From Dysosmobacter acutus (GTDB lineage: Bacteria > Bacillota > Clostridia > Oscillospirales > Oscillospiraceae), in the NCBI RefSeq assembly GCF_018919205.1, contig NZ_JAHLQN010000001.1, forward strand, positions 2,666,001-2,730,000: a stretch of 64,000 nt of DNA. Reading direction: 5' to 3'. Positions 24,310 to 33,177 of the stretch are shown here, piece by piece (the first letter of the stretch is position 1; every line of letters begins with the position of its first letter). Under the pieces are notes generated by a model. The model searched no databases, was not told where the DNA came from, and saw only the letters and a program-made list of their open reading frames with translations. Position numbers and translations under genes: made by a program.

Positions 24310-26748
24310 TTATTTGCTGATGCACAGCTTGTTGTCCTCCACGCTGATGCGGGCGGTGTCGCCCTCTTTGAGGGCGCCCTCCAGCATCTGTTCGGCCACG
24401 GCGTCCTCCACCTTGCTCTGGATGCACCGGCGCAGGGGACGGGCTCCATAGACGGGGTCAAATCCCTCCTTGGCCAGCTCCGCGATGGCCTTATCGTCTG
24501 CCTCCAGGCGGATACCCATGGCCTCCATCCGCTTTGCCGTGCTCCTGAGCATACGGCGGGCAATCTCGGCGATGTCCTCCTGACTCAGACGGCGGAATAC
24601 AATGGTCTCGTCGATGCGGTTGAGAAACTCGGGGCGGAATGTGCGGCGCAGCTCCTCCATCACAGCGGCCTTGACGGACTCAAACTTTTTCTCCTCCCCG
24701 GCGTCCTTCTCCGGCGCAAAGCCCAGTCTGCCGGAGTCGGCGTTGGTGATGGCCTTGGCGCCCACGTTGGAGGTCATGACGATCACCGTGTTCTTGAAAT
24801 CCACGGTCCGGCCCTGGGAGTCGGTGATGCGGCCGTCCTCCAGAATCTGGAGCAGGATGTTCCACACGTCCTCGTGGGCTTTTTCGATCTCATCGAAAAG
24901 CACCACGGAATAGGGCTTTCTGCGCACCTTCTCCGTCAGCTGGCCGCCCTCCTCATAGCCCACATAGCCGGGAGGGGAGCCCACCAGGCGGGAGACGGTG
25001 TGTTTTTCCATATACTCGGACATATCGATGCGGATCATGGCCTTCTCATCGCCGAACATGGCCTCTGCTAACGTCTTGCACAGCTCCGTCTTGCCCACGC
25101 CGGTGGGGCCTAAGAACAGGAAGGAGCCAATGGGGCGCTTGGGGTCTTTCAATCCCACACGGCCCCGGCGGATGGCCCGGGCCACGGCCCGGACCGCCTC
25201 GTCCTGGCCCACCACACGCTGGTGGAGCGTCTCCTCCATCTTGAGAAGCCGCTCACCCTCGTCCTCCGTGAGACGGGTCACCGGCACGCCGGTCCACTTG
25301 GACACAACGGCGGCGATGTCCTCTTCGGTGACGGGGCGGCTGGTGTGCTGGCGGCGCTGCTTGTCCCGTTCGATCTCCATCTGCTCCTTGTAGTCCTTTT
25401 CAATGTCCCTCAGCTGAGCGGCCTTTTCAAAGTCCTGGGAGGTGACGGCCTCCTGCTTTTCCCGCTGCAAAACCGCAAGCTTCTCCTCCAGGGCCTTCAG
25501 GTCCGGCGAGACCTCCTCGCCCTTCATCCGCACCTGGGAGGCAGCCTCGTCCATCAGGTCGATGGCCTTGTCCGGCAGAAACCGGTCGTTGATATACCGG
25601 GCGGACAGGTGGACCGCGGCCTCCAGCGCCTCGTCGGTGATGGTCAGCTTGTGGTGCGCCTCATACTTGTCCCGCAGCCCCTTGAGGATTTCAACGCTGG
25701 CTTCCTGGCTCGGCTCGCCCACCTGGACGGGCTGGAAGCGGCGCTCCAGAGCCGCGTCTTTTTCAATGTATTTGCGGTATTCGTTCAGCGTGGTGGCGCC
25801 GATGACCCGGATTTCTCCCCGGCCAAGGGCGGGCTTGATGATGTTGGCAGCGTCCACGGCTCCCTCGGCGGAGCCCGCACCCACAATGGTGTGCAGCTCG
25901 TCGATGAACAATATCACGTCTCCGGAGCGCTTCACCTCGTTGAGGGTATTTTTGATGCGCTCTTCAAACTCGCCCCGGTACTTGGTGCCGGCCACCATGC
26001 CGCTGAGGTCCAGGGAGAGGATTTTCTTGTCCAACAGCTCCTCCGGCACATCGCCCACCACGATCTTCTGGGCCAGGCCCTCGGCGATGGCCGTCTTGCC
26101 CACACCCGGCTCGCCGATGAGCACGGGGTTGTTCTTGGTACGGCGGGAGAGAATCTGGATCACCCTCTGAATCTCATCGTCCCGGCCAATGACCGGGTCT
26201 AACTTGCCCTCCCGGGCGGCCGCGGTCAAATCCCGGGTGAATTCCTTCAGCGTCTTGCTCTTGCCGTCGTCCTTGGTCCGGTTGTCGGCGGAGGGCTGCT
26301 GGCTGCGGGGCGCTTCATTCAGCTTCTGCATCACAGCGGAGTAGAGCTTCCGGGGATCCACGCCCGCGGTGCGCAGGATGCGGACCGCCATGTTGCTGCC
26401 CTCCCGCAGCAGGCCCAGCAGCAGGTGCTCCGTGCCCACATAGCCGAATCCGCCCCGCATGGACTCCTCCACGGCGATCTCCACCGCCCGCTTGGCCCGG
26501 GGGGTCAGCCCCTGGGCAGGGTCGCTGCCGGGCAGGCCGGCGCCTACGCTCTTGCGGATCAGATCGCGGACCATATCCGCGGTCAGTCCAGCGTCGGTGA
26601 GACAGCGATAGGCGATGCCCTCTTCCTCCCGGATCAGGCCCAGCAGCAGATGCTCGCTGCCCACATAGCCGTGTCCTAACTCACCGGCCGCCTCCTGGGC
26701 ATAGCGCAGGGCGTTTTCCGCACGGGGGGTAAATTTATTTTCATTCAT
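24310..26748 (-). CDS. clpC: ClpC-type AAA+ unfoldase of the Clp protease
   Basis: An 812-residue class I Clp ATPase. The N-terminal double Clp_N repeat (residues 1-145) recognises adaptors. The first AAA+ domain has GEPGVGKT (about 210) and DELH. The middle domain (about 410-480) contains a UVR-like stretch ([10 protein letters not shown]), the ClpC-specific M-domain. The second AAA+ domain has GPTGVGKT (about 550) and [10 protein letters not shown]. The C-terminus carries ClpP-binding-type features. It unfolds proteins for degradation by ClpP and is expected to depend on McsA/MecA-type adaptors. It is third in the operon ctsR-mcsA-clpC, 49 bases after mcsA. Confidence 0.96.
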   Translation of the reverse strand: MNENKFTPRAENALRYAQEAAGELGHGYVGSEHLLLGLIREEEGIAYRCLTDAGLTADMVRDLIRKSVGAGLPGSDPAQGLTPRAKRAVEIAVEESMRGGFGYVGTEHLLLGLLREGSNMAVRILRTAGVDPRKLYSAVMQKLNEAPRSQQPSADNRTKDDGKSKTLKEFTRDLTAAAREGKLDPVIGRDDEIQRVIQILSRRTKNNPVLIGEPGVGKTAIAEGLAQKIVVGDVPEELLDKKILSLDLSGMVAGTKYRGEFEERIKNTLNEVKRSGDVILFIDELHTIVGAGSAEGAVDAANIIKPALGRGEIRVIGATTLNEYRKYIEKDAALERRFQPVQVGEPSQEASVEILKGLRDKYEAHHKLTITDEALEAAVHLSARYINDRFLPDKAIDLMDEAASQVRMKGEEVSPDLKALEEKLAVLQREKQEAVTSQDFEKAAQLRDIEKDYKEQMEIERDKQRRQHTSRPVTEEDIAAVVSKWTGVPVTRLTEDEGERLLKMEETLHQRVVGQDEAVRAVARAIRRGRVGLKDPKRPIGSFLFLGPTGVGKTELCKTLAEAMFGDEKAMIRIDMSEYMEKHTVSRLVGSPPGYVGYEEGGQLTEKVRRKPYSVVLFDEIEKAHEDVWNILLQILEDGRITDSQGRTVDFKNTVIVMTSNVGAKAITNADSGRLGFAPEKDAGEEKKFESVKAAVMEELRRTFRPEFLNRIDETIVFRRLSQEDIAEIARRMLRSTAKRMEAMGIRLEADDKAIAELAKEGFDPVYGARPLRRCIQSKVEDAVAEQMLEGALKEGDTARISVEDNKLCISK

Positions 26749-26797
26749 TCTGATTTCACTCCTTTTTGGAAATGAGAGGGGGAGTCTCCCCCCTCTC

Positions 26798-27268
26798 TCA
26801 GTTTTCCTGTTCCTTGGCGCGGATCTGATCTCTCAGCTCCGCCGCCCGTTCAAAGTTCTCGCTTTCAATGGCCTTTTTCATCTCCACCCGAAGGGCGTTC
26901 AGCTCCCGCTGGCGGGACACCTGCTTCTGCTCTTCATCGGAGACGAGGTGCTCGTTCTCCTGAGAGGCGCTCTGGCCGCCGCCCAGGGCCGGCACGGAGA
27001 AGAAGTCCTGGAAAAAGCTGTCGCCCAACAGTCCGCCGAAGCCCTCGCCGAAGAAGGAATCCCTTCCGCCGGCCAGCATGGGGGTGAACATGGAGGCAAA
27101 ACTCCTTTGGAACAGGTTCTGCATACCGGTGTAGCTCTCCTGGATTCTCTTGGTGTACCCCAACTTCTCCGCGCACTCCTGGCACAGGTGCTTCTCTTCC
27201 ACCTTGCCGTTGATATTGCTCTTATACACAAACGTAACTTCATTCTTGCCACAATTTTCGCACTTCAT
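26798..27268 (-). CDS. mcsA: McsA-like zinc-binding UVR-domain adaptor
   Basis: A 156-residue protein. The N-terminus has two zinc knuckles, CENCG and CQECAEKLG. A Gly/Phe-rich low-complexity middle (GRDSFFGEGFGGLLGDSFFQDFF) is followed by a C-terminal UVR motif (LRVEMKKAIESENFERAAELRDQI), the same type of motif as in the ClpC middle domain. In Bacillus, McsA activates the arginine kinase McsB and contacts ClpC and CtsR. Here no mcsB gene follows, so McsA may act directly on ClpC. The ATG at 27268 has GGAGG 7 bases upstream. Confidence 0.85.
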   Translation of the reverse strand: MKCENCGKNEVTFVYKSNINGKVEEKHLCQECAEKLGYTKRIQESYTGMQNLFQRSFASMFTPMLAGGRDSFFGEGFGGLLGDSFFQDFFSVPALGGGQSASQENEHLVSDEEQKQVSRQRELNALRVEMKKAIESENFERAAELRDQIRAKEQEN

Positions 27269-27322
27269 AATCCATACCTCCAATATATCATTTAAAATAA
27301 ACTGACAAATGCATCTGGCCGG

Positions 27323-27772
27323 CTACACAGCGTGCACCAGCACCTGTTTGACAATGGACGCCCGCAGACGGTCCCGGTCCTCCCGGGCCACGGACCGCAG
27401 CGCGTTGTCGCCGATGGCGATCAGCAGCGTCCGTCCCACCTCTAACTCCACCGCCCCGGATTCCACCAGGTTGCCCAAGATGGCCCGGGCCGACTTCAGA
27501 TCTATCTCGTCGCCGATGGAGTTGATAACCTGCATCAGCAGCGTCTGGCGATCCACCCGCACCCGGGTGATGCGGATATATCCGTTGCCGCCTCTGCGGC
27601 TTTCCACGATATACCCGTGCTCCGGAGAAAAGCGGGTGGACATGACGTAGTTGATCTGGCTTGGCACACAGTTGAACCGCTGCGCCAGGTCGCTGCGCTG
27701 CAGCTCCAGTACGCCGTCGGCCTCCTCCAGACTGTCCTGGATGAAGTCCGCGATCAAATCGGAAATTCCCAT
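27323..27772 (-). CDS. ctsR: CtsR heat-shock/class III stress repressor
   Basis: A 149-residue repressor with the N-terminal winged helix (MGISDLIADFIQDSLEEADGV...CVPSQINYVMSTRFS) and the conserved beta-wing tip RRGGNGYIRI. CtsR dimers bind GGTCAAA heptad repeats and release them on heat or thiol stress. Two matching operators lie directly upstream of this gene, so the operon is autoregulated. It is followed by mcsA and clpC. Confidence 0.96.
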   Translation of the reverse strand: MGISDLIADFIQDSLEEADGVLELQRSDLAQRFNCVPSQINYVMSTRFSPEHGYIVESRRGGNGYIRITRVRVDRQTLLMQVINSIGDEIDLKSARAILGNLVESGAVELEVGRTLLIAIGDNALRSVAREDRDRLRASIVKQVLVHAV

Positions 27773-27811
27773 TCGTTGTCCCGCCTTTCTGTATCGGCCT
27801 TTCAGTCTGAC

Positions 27812-27828
27812 TTTGACTTTCTTTGACC
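27812..27828 (-). promoter_or_regulatory. CtsR operator, promoter-proximal
   Basis: On the minus strand GGTCAAAGAAAGTCAAA, a textbook CtsR tandem heptad, lies just downstream of the -10 box. Confidence 0.92.
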
Positions 27829-27843
27829 TTGTTTCTGATTGTC

Positions 27844-27871
27844 AGTATACCACGCCGGTGCCAAATGTCAA
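27844..27871 (-). promoter_or_regulatory. ctsR operon promoter (sigma-A, extended -10)
   Basis: TTGACA and TATACT on the minus strand are 16 bases apart, with TGG before TATACT giving an extended -10. The promoter is sandwiched between two identical CtsR operators. Confidence 0.88.
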
Positions 27872-27880
27872 GGGGTGAAG

Positions 27881-27897
27881 TTTGACTTTCTTTGACC
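27881..27897 (-). promoter_or_regulatory. CtsR operator, upstream of -35
   Basis: A second exact copy of GGTCAAAGAAAGTCAAA lies 9 bases upstream of the -35 box. Confidence 0.92.
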
Positions 27898-27950
27898 AAT
27901 TTGAAAACAATTTGTGAACGGGTTTTGTGAATCAAATAACAAAAAACCGC

Positions 27951-27978
27951 TTGCAATTTTCAGGAATCATGATACAAT
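27951..27978 (+). promoter_or_regulatory. Ferredoxin gene promoter
   Basis: TTGCAA and TACAAT are separated by 16 bases, about 30 bases upstream of the ferredoxin start codon. Confidence 0.65.
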
Positions 27979-28010
27979 TGAGAATACAAAATTTTATGGA
28001 GGTGCTTCCC

Positions 28011-28184
28011 ATGGCTTACAAGATCACTTCTGCTTGCGTCAGCTGCGGTGCCTGCGCGGATGCCTGCCCTGCCGGCGCAATCAGCCAGGGCGATGATTCC
28101 TACATCATCGATGCCGGCGCTTGCTTGGACTGCGGCGCTTGCAGCGATACCTGCCCCAACGGCGCCATTGTTCCCGCTGAATAA
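28011..28184 (+). CDS. 2[4Fe-4S] ferredoxin
   Basis: A 57-residue clostridial-type ferredoxin. Two CxxCxxCxxxCP motifs (CVSCGACADACP and CLDCGACSDTCP) bind two low-potential [4Fe-4S] clusters. It is a soluble electron carrier for anaerobic metabolism. The ATG at 28011 follows TGGAGGTG. Monocistronic, with its own promoter and terminator, as expected for a highly expressed carrier. Confidence 0.97.
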   Translation: MAYKITSACVSCGACADACPAGAISQGDDSYIIDAGACLDCGACSDTCPNGAIVPAE

Positions 28185-28197
28185 TCGGACAATACAT

Positions 28198-28230
28198 AAA
28201 ATACACCGTGGGGCTCCACGGTGTATTTTT
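28198..28230 (+). terminator. Ferredoxin gene terminator
   Basis: AATACACCGTGG/CCACGGTGTATT hairpin with loop GGCT and a T-run. Confidence 0.9.
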
Positions 28231-28325
28231 GTTGCTTCCGCCCCTGCGATATTATATAATAAAGTAGTTTCATCCGCCGCCTCTGCCGATCCGCGGGGCG
28301 GCGATTCCAAATCCGGAGGGCTGCC

Positions 28326-29063
28326 ATGGAGCGGACGGACCAGTTGTGGCCGGGCGGGCCGCGCTATTACTATGACGACGCATATTTTCCCCCGGGCACC
28401 GATTCCTTTCTGTTGGGCGCCTTTCCCCGCCTCCGCCCGAAGGAGCGGGTCTGCGATCTGGGCTGCGGCACCGGGCTTCTGGGGTTTCTGCTGCTGGCCC
28501 GGGAGCCAACCCTCCAGGTAACGGGAGTGGACATCCAGCCGGGTCCTCTGTCTCTGGCCCGGAAGAGCGCTGCGGAAAACAGATTCACCATGTCTTTTTT
28601 ACAGGCCGACCTGCGCCGCCCGGAACAGCTTCCGCCTGCGGGCAGCTTTGACCTGGTGGTCTGCAACCCGCCTTACTTTAAACCGGGCAGCGGCTTTGCC
28701 GCCCGTGGACCGGCCCGCCGGATCGCCCGGGCGGAGGAGGCCGCCTCGTTGGAGGAGGTCTCCTCCGCGGCGGCGCGGCTGCTGCGCTGGGGCGGGCGGC
28801 TGGCCCTGGTCCACCGGCCGGAGCGGCTGTGTGACCTGATGTGCGCCCTGCGCGGCTGCGGCATCGAGCCCAAGCGGCTGCGGTGGGTGGAGAGCCGCGG
28901 CGGCGCCGCCCCTTCCCTGCTGCTCCTGGAGGGCCGGCGGGGCGGCGGAAGCGGCCTTGACATGGAGCCGCCCCTTGTGCTCCGGGACCAGGCGGGCCGG
29001 GACACGCCGGAGGTGGATGCCATCTACTTTCGAAATCGAACAACGGAGGACGCGCCCTTATGA
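28326..29063 (+). CDS. TrmN6-like tRNA1(Val) adenine-N6 methyltransferase
   Basis: A 245-residue class I SAM-dependent methyltransferase. VCDLGCGTGLLGFLL is motif I, VTGVDIQ motif II and VVCNPPYF the NPPY motif of N6-adenine methyltransferases. The order and the YDDAYFPPGTDSFLLGAF start match the YfiC/TrmN6 group, which in Firmicutes lies directly before rsmI, as here. The last codons overlap the rsmI start by 4 bases (ATGA), implying translational coupling. Confidence 0.87.
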   Translation: MERTDQLWPGGPRYYYDDAYFPPGTDSFLLGAFPRLRPKERVCDLGCGTGLLGFLLLAREPTLQVTGVDIQPGPLSLARKSAAENRFTMSFLQADLRRPEQLPPAGSFDLVVCNPPYFKPGSGFAARGPARRIARAEEAASLEEVSSAAARLLRWGGRLALVHRPERLCDLMCALRGCGIEPKRLRWVESRGGAAPSLLLLEGRRGGGSGLDMEPPLVLRDQAGRDTPEVDAIYFRNRTTEDAPL

Positions 29064-29899
29064 GCGGAACACTGTACCTGGTCGCCACCCCCATCGGAAA
29101 CTTAGGCGACTTTTCTCCCCGAGCCCTGTCAACCCTGCAGCAGGTGGATTTTATCGCCGCTGAGGACACCCGGGTCTCTGTCAAGCTCCTGAACCATTTC
29201 GGTGTCAAAAAGCCCATGGTCAGCTATCATGAGCACAACCACGTCAGCGCCGGGCAGTCCATCCTGAACCGCCTTGTGGGCGGCGAGAGCTGCGCCCTGA
29301 TCACCGACGCGGGCACCCCGGCCATCAGCGACCCCGGCGAGGACCTGGTGCGGCTGTGCGCCGCGTCCGGCGTCAGCGTGCTGAGCATTCCCGGCTGTTG
29401 CGCTGCGGTCAGCGCCCTGGCCGTCTCGGGACTCCCCACCGGGCGGTTTACCTTTGAGGGGTTTCTCACCACCAACAAAAAAAGCCGACGGGAGCACCTC
29501 CAGTCTCTGGCGGGCGAGCGGCGCACCATGGTCTTCCACGAGGCGCCCCACAAGCTCTGCAACACCTTGGCGGACCTGTGCGAGTCTTTTGGGTCGGAGC
29601 GGAAAATCGCCCTGTGCCGGGAGCTGACCAAGCTCCACGAGGAGACCATGCGCACCACTTTAGGCGAGGCTGTCCTCTTTTACCGGGACCACGCCCCCAA
29701 AGGCGAGTATGTCCTGGTCCTGGCCGGAGCGGAGCTTCCGCAGCCTCCCCGCTTTACCCTGGCCGACGGCGTGGCGCAGGTCATGGAGCGCAGGGCCCGG
29801 GGCGCTCGTATGAAAGACGCTGTGCGTCAGGTTGCCGGGGAGATGGAGCTCTCCCGCAATGAGCTTTATCAGGCTGTTATAGAACGGGAGGGCGATTGA
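29060..29899 (+). CDS. rsmI: 16S rRNA (cytidine1402-2'-O)-methyltransferase
   Basis: A 279-residue SAM-dependent methylase of the tetrapyrrole-methylase fold. The motifs GTLYLVATPIGNLGD, AAEDTRVS, LITDAGTPAISDPG and IPGCCAAVSAL are diagnostic of RsmI, which modifies the 30S decoding centre. The C-terminal RsmI-specific HTH-like tail (MKDAVRQVAGEMELSRNELYQAVI) is present. Co-transcribed with the upstream TrmN6-like gene. Confidence 0.95.
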   Translation: MSGTLYLVATPIGNLGDFSPRALSTLQQVDFIAAEDTRVSVKLLNHFGVKKPMVSYHEHNHVSAGQSILNRLVGGESCALITDAGTPAISDPGEDLVRLCAASGVSVLSIPGCCAAVSALAVSGLPTGRFTFEGFLTTNKKSRREHLQSLAGERRTMVFHEAPHKLCNTLADLCESFGSERKIALCRELTKLHEETMRTTLGEAVLFYRDHAPKGEYVLVLAGAELPQPPRFTLADGVAQVMERRARGARMKDAVRQVAGEMELSRNELYQAVIEREGD

Positions 29900-29953
29900 G
29901 GCCTCCGCGCAAATGACGCTTCCCGCCGAACACCGCCGGCATTCACAGTTTAT

Positions 29954-29993
29954 AAAAAGGCCCGCCGTTTATGGAAAAGCGGCGGGCCTTTTC
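29954..29993 (+). terminator. rsmI terminator
   Basis: AAAGGCCCGCCG/CGGCGGGCCTTTT hairpin followed by a T-rich run. Confidence 0.85.
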
Positions 29994-30004
29994 TCTTTTC
30001 AGCG

Positions 30005-30033
30005 CAAAAAAAGCAGACGCCCAAGGCGTCTGC
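30005..30033 (-). terminator. abrB terminator
   Basis: GCAGACGCC/GGCGTCTGC hairpin with a T7 run on the minus strand, immediately after the abrB-like gene. Confidence 0.88.
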
Positions 30034-30038
30034 GCTTC

Positions 30039-30281
30039 TCACATATTCTTCAGTTCTTTTAAACACTTCGGGCAAACATTCTTGCCTTTGAACGTGGTAA
30101 TCTCTTTTGTACTGTCACAGAAAATGCAGCTGGGTTTGTATTTTTTCAGAATAACGGAGGACCCTTCCACATAAATCTCCAATGCGTCCTTCTCGGCAAT
30201 GTCCAGTGTACGTCGCATTTCAATAGGCAGGACAATGCGGCCCAGCTCGTCCACTTTTCTGACAATACCTGTTGACTTCAT
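30039..30281 (-). CDS. AbrB/SpoVT-type transition-state regulator with C-terminal zinc ribbon
   Basis: An 80-residue protein. The N-terminal swapped-hairpin domain (GIVRKVDELGRIVLPIEMRRTLDI) is that of AbrB. The C-terminus has CIFC and CPKC, a small zinc ribbon found in many clostridial AbrB proteins. AbrB-type dimers or tetramers repress post-exponential and sporulation genes. The neighbouring divergent spmAB genes are sporulation genes and share the upstream region. Confidence 0.9.
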   Translation of the reverse strand: MKSTGIVRKVDELGRIVLPIEMRRTLDIAEKDALEIYVEGSSVILKKYKPSCIFCDSTKEITTFKGKNVCPKCLKELKNM

Positions 30282-30349
30282 CCCTACGCTCCTTTCTCGC
30301 TCAACCGCGAATGCAAAAACTCATACGGCTCTGTAAATTTGCATGTATG

Positions 30350-30379
30350 ACAATATCATAGGCTGTCATATTTTGTCAA
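30350..30379 (-). promoter_or_regulatory. Candidate abrB promoter
   Basis: TTGACA and TATTGT on the minus strand are separated by 18 bases, about 70 bases upstream of the abrB-like start, in a very AT-rich region shared with the divergent spmA. Confidence 0.6.
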
Positions 30380-30445
30380 CCTATATCACGCAAAATTTGT
30401 AAATTATTCATATTTAGTTTTACATAACGCAGGAGGTATCGTCTT

Positions 30446-31024
30446 ATGGCAATGACCATTGTTTGGACTGGAATGGTCGTAATATCCTTGATTTTCGGAG
30501 CATTTACAGGAAATATGAGCGCTGTCAGTGCGGCTGCTTTGGATGGAGCAAAAAGCGCTGTGGAATTATGTCTTTCAATGGCGGGGATTATCTGTCTCTG
30601 GAGCGGAGTCATGGAAATCATGAACCAGGCCGGCATATCCGGCGCCCTCTCCCGGGCGTTCCGGCCGCTGCTGCGGCGGCTGATGCCCGGCGCAAGCCGG
30701 GACCCGGAAACCCTGGAGGCCATCTCCGCCAATGTCTCCGCCAACCTTCTGGGCCTGGGCAACGCCGCCACGCCCCTTGGCATCCGGGCGGCCCGCCGCA
30801 TGGCCAGGGGAACCGAGGGCAAAGCCAGCGATGAATTGTGCCTGCTGGTGGTAATGAACACCGCCTCCATCCAGCTGATCCCCGCCACCATCGCCGGTGT
30901 CCGGGGCGCCTGCGGCTCCGTCTCGCCCTTTGATATTTTACCCGCCGTGTGGCTGGCCTCCGTTCTCTCGGTGACGGCGGGGCTTTTGGCCGCCAAGCTC
31001 TTCTCCCGGTTCTGGAGGGCATGA
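30446..31024 (+). CDS. spmA: Spore maturation protein A
   Basis: A 192-residue membrane protein of the nucleoside-recognition (Gate) domain family with about four helices. Signature stretches include MAGIICLWSGVMEIMNQAGI, ANLLGLGNAATPLGIRAARRM and VVMNTASIQLIPATIAGVR. SpmA with SpmB helps dehydrate the spore core. GGAGG precedes the ATG. It overlaps spmB by 4 bases. Confidence 0.95.
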   Translation: MAMTIVWTGMVVISLIFGAFTGNMSAVSAAALDGAKSAVELCLSMAGIICLWSGVMEIMNQAGISGALSRAFRPLLRRLMPGASRDPETLEAISANVSANLLGLGNAATPLGIRAARRMARGTEGKASDELCLLVVMNTASIQLIPATIAGVRGACGSVSPFDILPAVWLASVLSVTAGLLAAKLFSRFWRA

Positions 31025-31545
31025 TGGACGTCTCTTCCTGGATCGTACCCTGTCTGCTGGCCTTTGTTGCCCTCTATGCCGCAGGCAAAAAAGTGGATGT
31101 CTACGGCGCGCTGACTCACGGCGCGGAGGAAGGGCTGGCCGTGACCGTCCGCATCCTGCCCGCCCTGGTGGGGCTACTCACAGCCGTGGCCATGTTCCGG
31201 GCCTCCGGCGCCATGGAGTGCTTCGCCCAGGCCTGCGCTCCGGCGCTCCGGGCCATCGGCATCCCGCCGGAGACCACGCCTATGCTCCTGATCCGCCCGG
31301 TCAGCGGCAACGGGGCCCTGGCGGTGGGTACGGAGCTGATGCAGACCTACGGCCCCGACTCCTACATCGGCCGGGTGGCCGCGGTGATGTTGGGCAGCAC
31401 GGAGACCACCTTCTACACCATTGCGGTCTATTTCGGCTCCGCCGGCATTCACAAGACACGCTACGCCATCCCCGCGGCGCTGGCGGCGGACCTGACCGGC
31501 TTCATGGCCGCCGCCTTTGCCGTTCGGCTTTTCTTTGGCATGTGA
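31021..31545 (+). CDS. spmB: Spore maturation protein B
   Basis: A 174-residue membrane protein of the same Gate-domain family as SpmA, with RPVSGNGALAVGTELM and LGSTETTFYTIAVYFGS, the SpmB signature. The ATG at 31021 overlaps the spmA stop codon; the second ATG at 31024 is an equally possible start. A longer frame upstream would run inside spmA and is rejected. Confidence 0.95.
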   Translation: MMDVSSWIVPCLLAFVALYAAGKKVDVYGALTHGAEEGLAVTVRILPALVGLLTAVAMFRASGAMECFAQACAPALRAIGIPPETTPMLLIRPVSGNGALAVGTELMQTYGPDSYIGRVAAVMLGSTETTFYTIAVYFGSAGIHKTRYAIPAALAADLTGFMAAAFAVRLFFGM

Positions 31546-31572
31546 AAAGAGGCGCGGCCGCGCCTCTTTTTC
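31545..31572. terminator. Bidirectional terminator between spmB and azlD
   Basis: AAAAGAGGCGCGG/CCGCGCCTCTTTT is a perfect hairpin with A- and T-runs on the two sides. Confidence 0.88.
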
Positions 31573-31577
31573 AGTCT

Positions 31578-31916
31578 CTATCCGGCAAAGACCACCTGCA
31601 CCAAAAGCATATAGACTGCCGTTCCCCCCGCGATGGAGAGAAGCACATTGCTCTTCCAGCAGTGGAGCGCCACAATGGCGGCAATAGCAAGTCCCTCCGG
31701 CAGAGCGTGGGGCGCAAGGCGGAGGGACACGCCCTTCAGACAGTAGACCACAAGCAGCCCCATCACCGCGGGCGGCAGCAGCTTCCCCAGGTCCCGCACC
31801 ACAGCTGGAGGCTCCCGGTTCTCCGGAAACAGCAAAAAGGGCAGCCACCGGGTCACCTGCGTTCCAAGGGCCACGGCCAGGATGATGACAAGCGTTTGAA
31901 CAGGCGTTAAGTACAC
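31578..31916 (-). CDS. azlD: AzlD-family branched-chain amino acid exporter subunit
   Basis: A 112-residue membrane protein with four helices; LGTQVTRWLPFLLF and LPPAVMGLLVVYCL are typical of AzlD. It pairs with AzlC to export branched-chain amino acids or their analogues. I choose the GTG at 31916, which follows GGGAGGA and lies inside the last codons of azlC; the longer frame upstream is a shadow of azlC. Confidence 0.87.
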   Translation of the reverse strand: MYLTPVQTLVIILAVALGTQVTRWLPFLLFPENREPPAVVRDLGKLLPPAVMGLLVVYCLKGVSLRLAPHALPEGLAIAAIVALHCWKSNVLLSIAGGTAVYMLLVQVVFAG

Positions 31917-32599
31917 AGCTTTTTCCTCCCAATCAGCAGCGAAACCAGAATCAGCGCCATGGCCGGTATCACCAGGTTGTCCGCGCCGAACACCACCAGG
32001 CTCACCGCGGTGCAGAGCACGCCGATGACAGCGGAGGGCCGGTTTTCCCGCTTTTTCCACTGCTCTAAGAAGAGCACCACAAAGAGCGCCGTCAGGGCAA
32101 AGTCCAGCCCTGTGGTGTCAAAGGACAGCAGTCCGCCCACGGCCGCGCCTAACAGGGACCCGGCCAGCCAGTAGCCATAGTCCAGCAGCGTGACGGAGAG
32201 GTAATACTCCCTGGGCTCCACCCCTTCCGGCGGCTCTACCGTGGAGACGATGGAAAAGGTCTCGTCGCAGAGCATGTAGATGAGGAAGAACTTGGCCTTC
32301 CCCAGGCCCTTGTACTTTTCCAGCATGCTCAGTCCATAGAACATGTGGCGGGCGTTCACCATGATGCTCAAAAGCAGCGCCTGGAGCGGATCGAACACCT
32401 GGGTCAGCAGCGTGATGGCCACAAACTGCATGCTGCCGCAAAAGGCCACCGCGCTCATCAGGCCGGTCCACAGCACACCGTAGCCCCGGGTGGACATCAA
32501 AATACCGTAGGCCACCCCCAGGCAGAGGAAGCCTGTCAGCACCGGGACGGTGACGGGAAAGGCGGTGCGCAGCGCCTTTTGATACTGGGTTTTTCTCAT
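31907..32599 (-). CDS. azlC: AzlC-family branched-chain amino acid exporter subunit
   Basis: A 230-residue membrane protein. GFLCLGVAYGILMSTRGYG, MSAVAFCGSMQFVAI and MVNARHMFYGLSML are signature stretches of AzlC. The ATG follows GGAGGAG. It overlaps azlD by about 10 bases. No Lrp-like azlB is adjacent. Confidence 0.92.
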   Translation of the reverse strand: MRKTQYQKALRTAFPVTVPVLTGFLCLGVAYGILMSTRGYGVLWTGLMSAVAFCGSMQFVAITLLTQVFDPLQALLLSIMVNARHMFYGLSMLEKYKGLGKAKFFLIYMLCDETFSIVSTVEPPEGVEPREYYLSVTLLDYGYWLAGSLLGAAVGGLLSFDTTGLDFALTALFVVLFLEQWKKRENRPSAVIGVLCTAVSLVVFGADNLVIPAMALILVSLLIGRKKLCT

Positions 32600-32644
32600 A
32601 GCTCCTCCGAATTAAAGCAGGGGATGTCTCCATCCCCCGCTGTT

Positions 32645-33175
32645 TCACCGTGGTTCCTTCCGCTCCCACACCACCGGGTTCCCAAGCTCCTCCACCAAGC
32701 GCAGAAAGTCGCGCTTGCGGATGCCCATGGTGGCCGTGTTGCGGCAGGGGTGGAAGTTCAGCAGCTCCTGATCGCCGGCGTTCAGGACAGCGCGCTCCAG
32801 CACCAGGACCACGTCGTGCCCCTGGTTGTTCACGAGGCCCAGCGGGCTCACCGAGCCCGGCGTCAGCCCTAACTTCTCATAGAGCTCCTCTTCGCCGGCA
32901 AAGGTGGGCCGCCGCCAGCCGGTGCTTTTTGCAAAGTGCCTGCCGTCTAACTGACGGTGGTCCTCCAGGACCACCAGATAGAACCGGAGCGTCTTCTTGT
33001 CCTTGATGAGAAGGCACTTCAGATTGAGTCCCGGCATCACCAGGCCACGGCTCTGCGCCTCCTCCACTGTGAAAAAGGCTTCGTGCTCATAGAGCGCGTA
33101 CCGGATTCCCAGCCGCTCCAGCAGGGCCAGCAGTTCCTCTCCGCCCCGGTTTTGCCGCTGCTCCACAAGGTCCAT
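32645..33175 (-). CDS. YbaK/ProX-type prolyl-tRNA editing deacylase
   Basis: A 176-residue protein of the YbaK/ProXp fold. YALYEHEAFFTVEEAQS, LLIKDKKTLRFYLVVLEDHRQLD and the GLVNNQGHDVVLVLERAVL segment match stand-alone ProX/PrdX-type proteins that clear Ala or Cys from tRNA-Pro. The conserved catalytic Lys lies in LLIKDK. It starts in or just after the argS stop codon, so it is co-translated with argS. A GTG at 33181 overlapping the stop is an alternative start. Confidence 0.85.
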   Translation of the reverse strand: MDLVEQRQNRGGEELLALLERLGIRYALYEHEAFFTVEEAQSRGLVMPGLNLKCLLIKDKKTLRFYLVVLEDHRQLDGRHFAKSTGWRRPTFAGEEELYEKLGLTPGSVSPLGLVNNQGHDVVLVLERAVLNAGDQELLNFHPCRNTATMGIRKRDFLRLVEELGNPVVWERKEPR

Positions 33176-33177
33176 GC

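Noticed and set aside
28678..29217. 179-codon minus-strand frame opposite the TrmN6-like gene
   Set aside because: Extremely Pro/Arg/Ala-rich translation typical of antisense GC-rich DNA.
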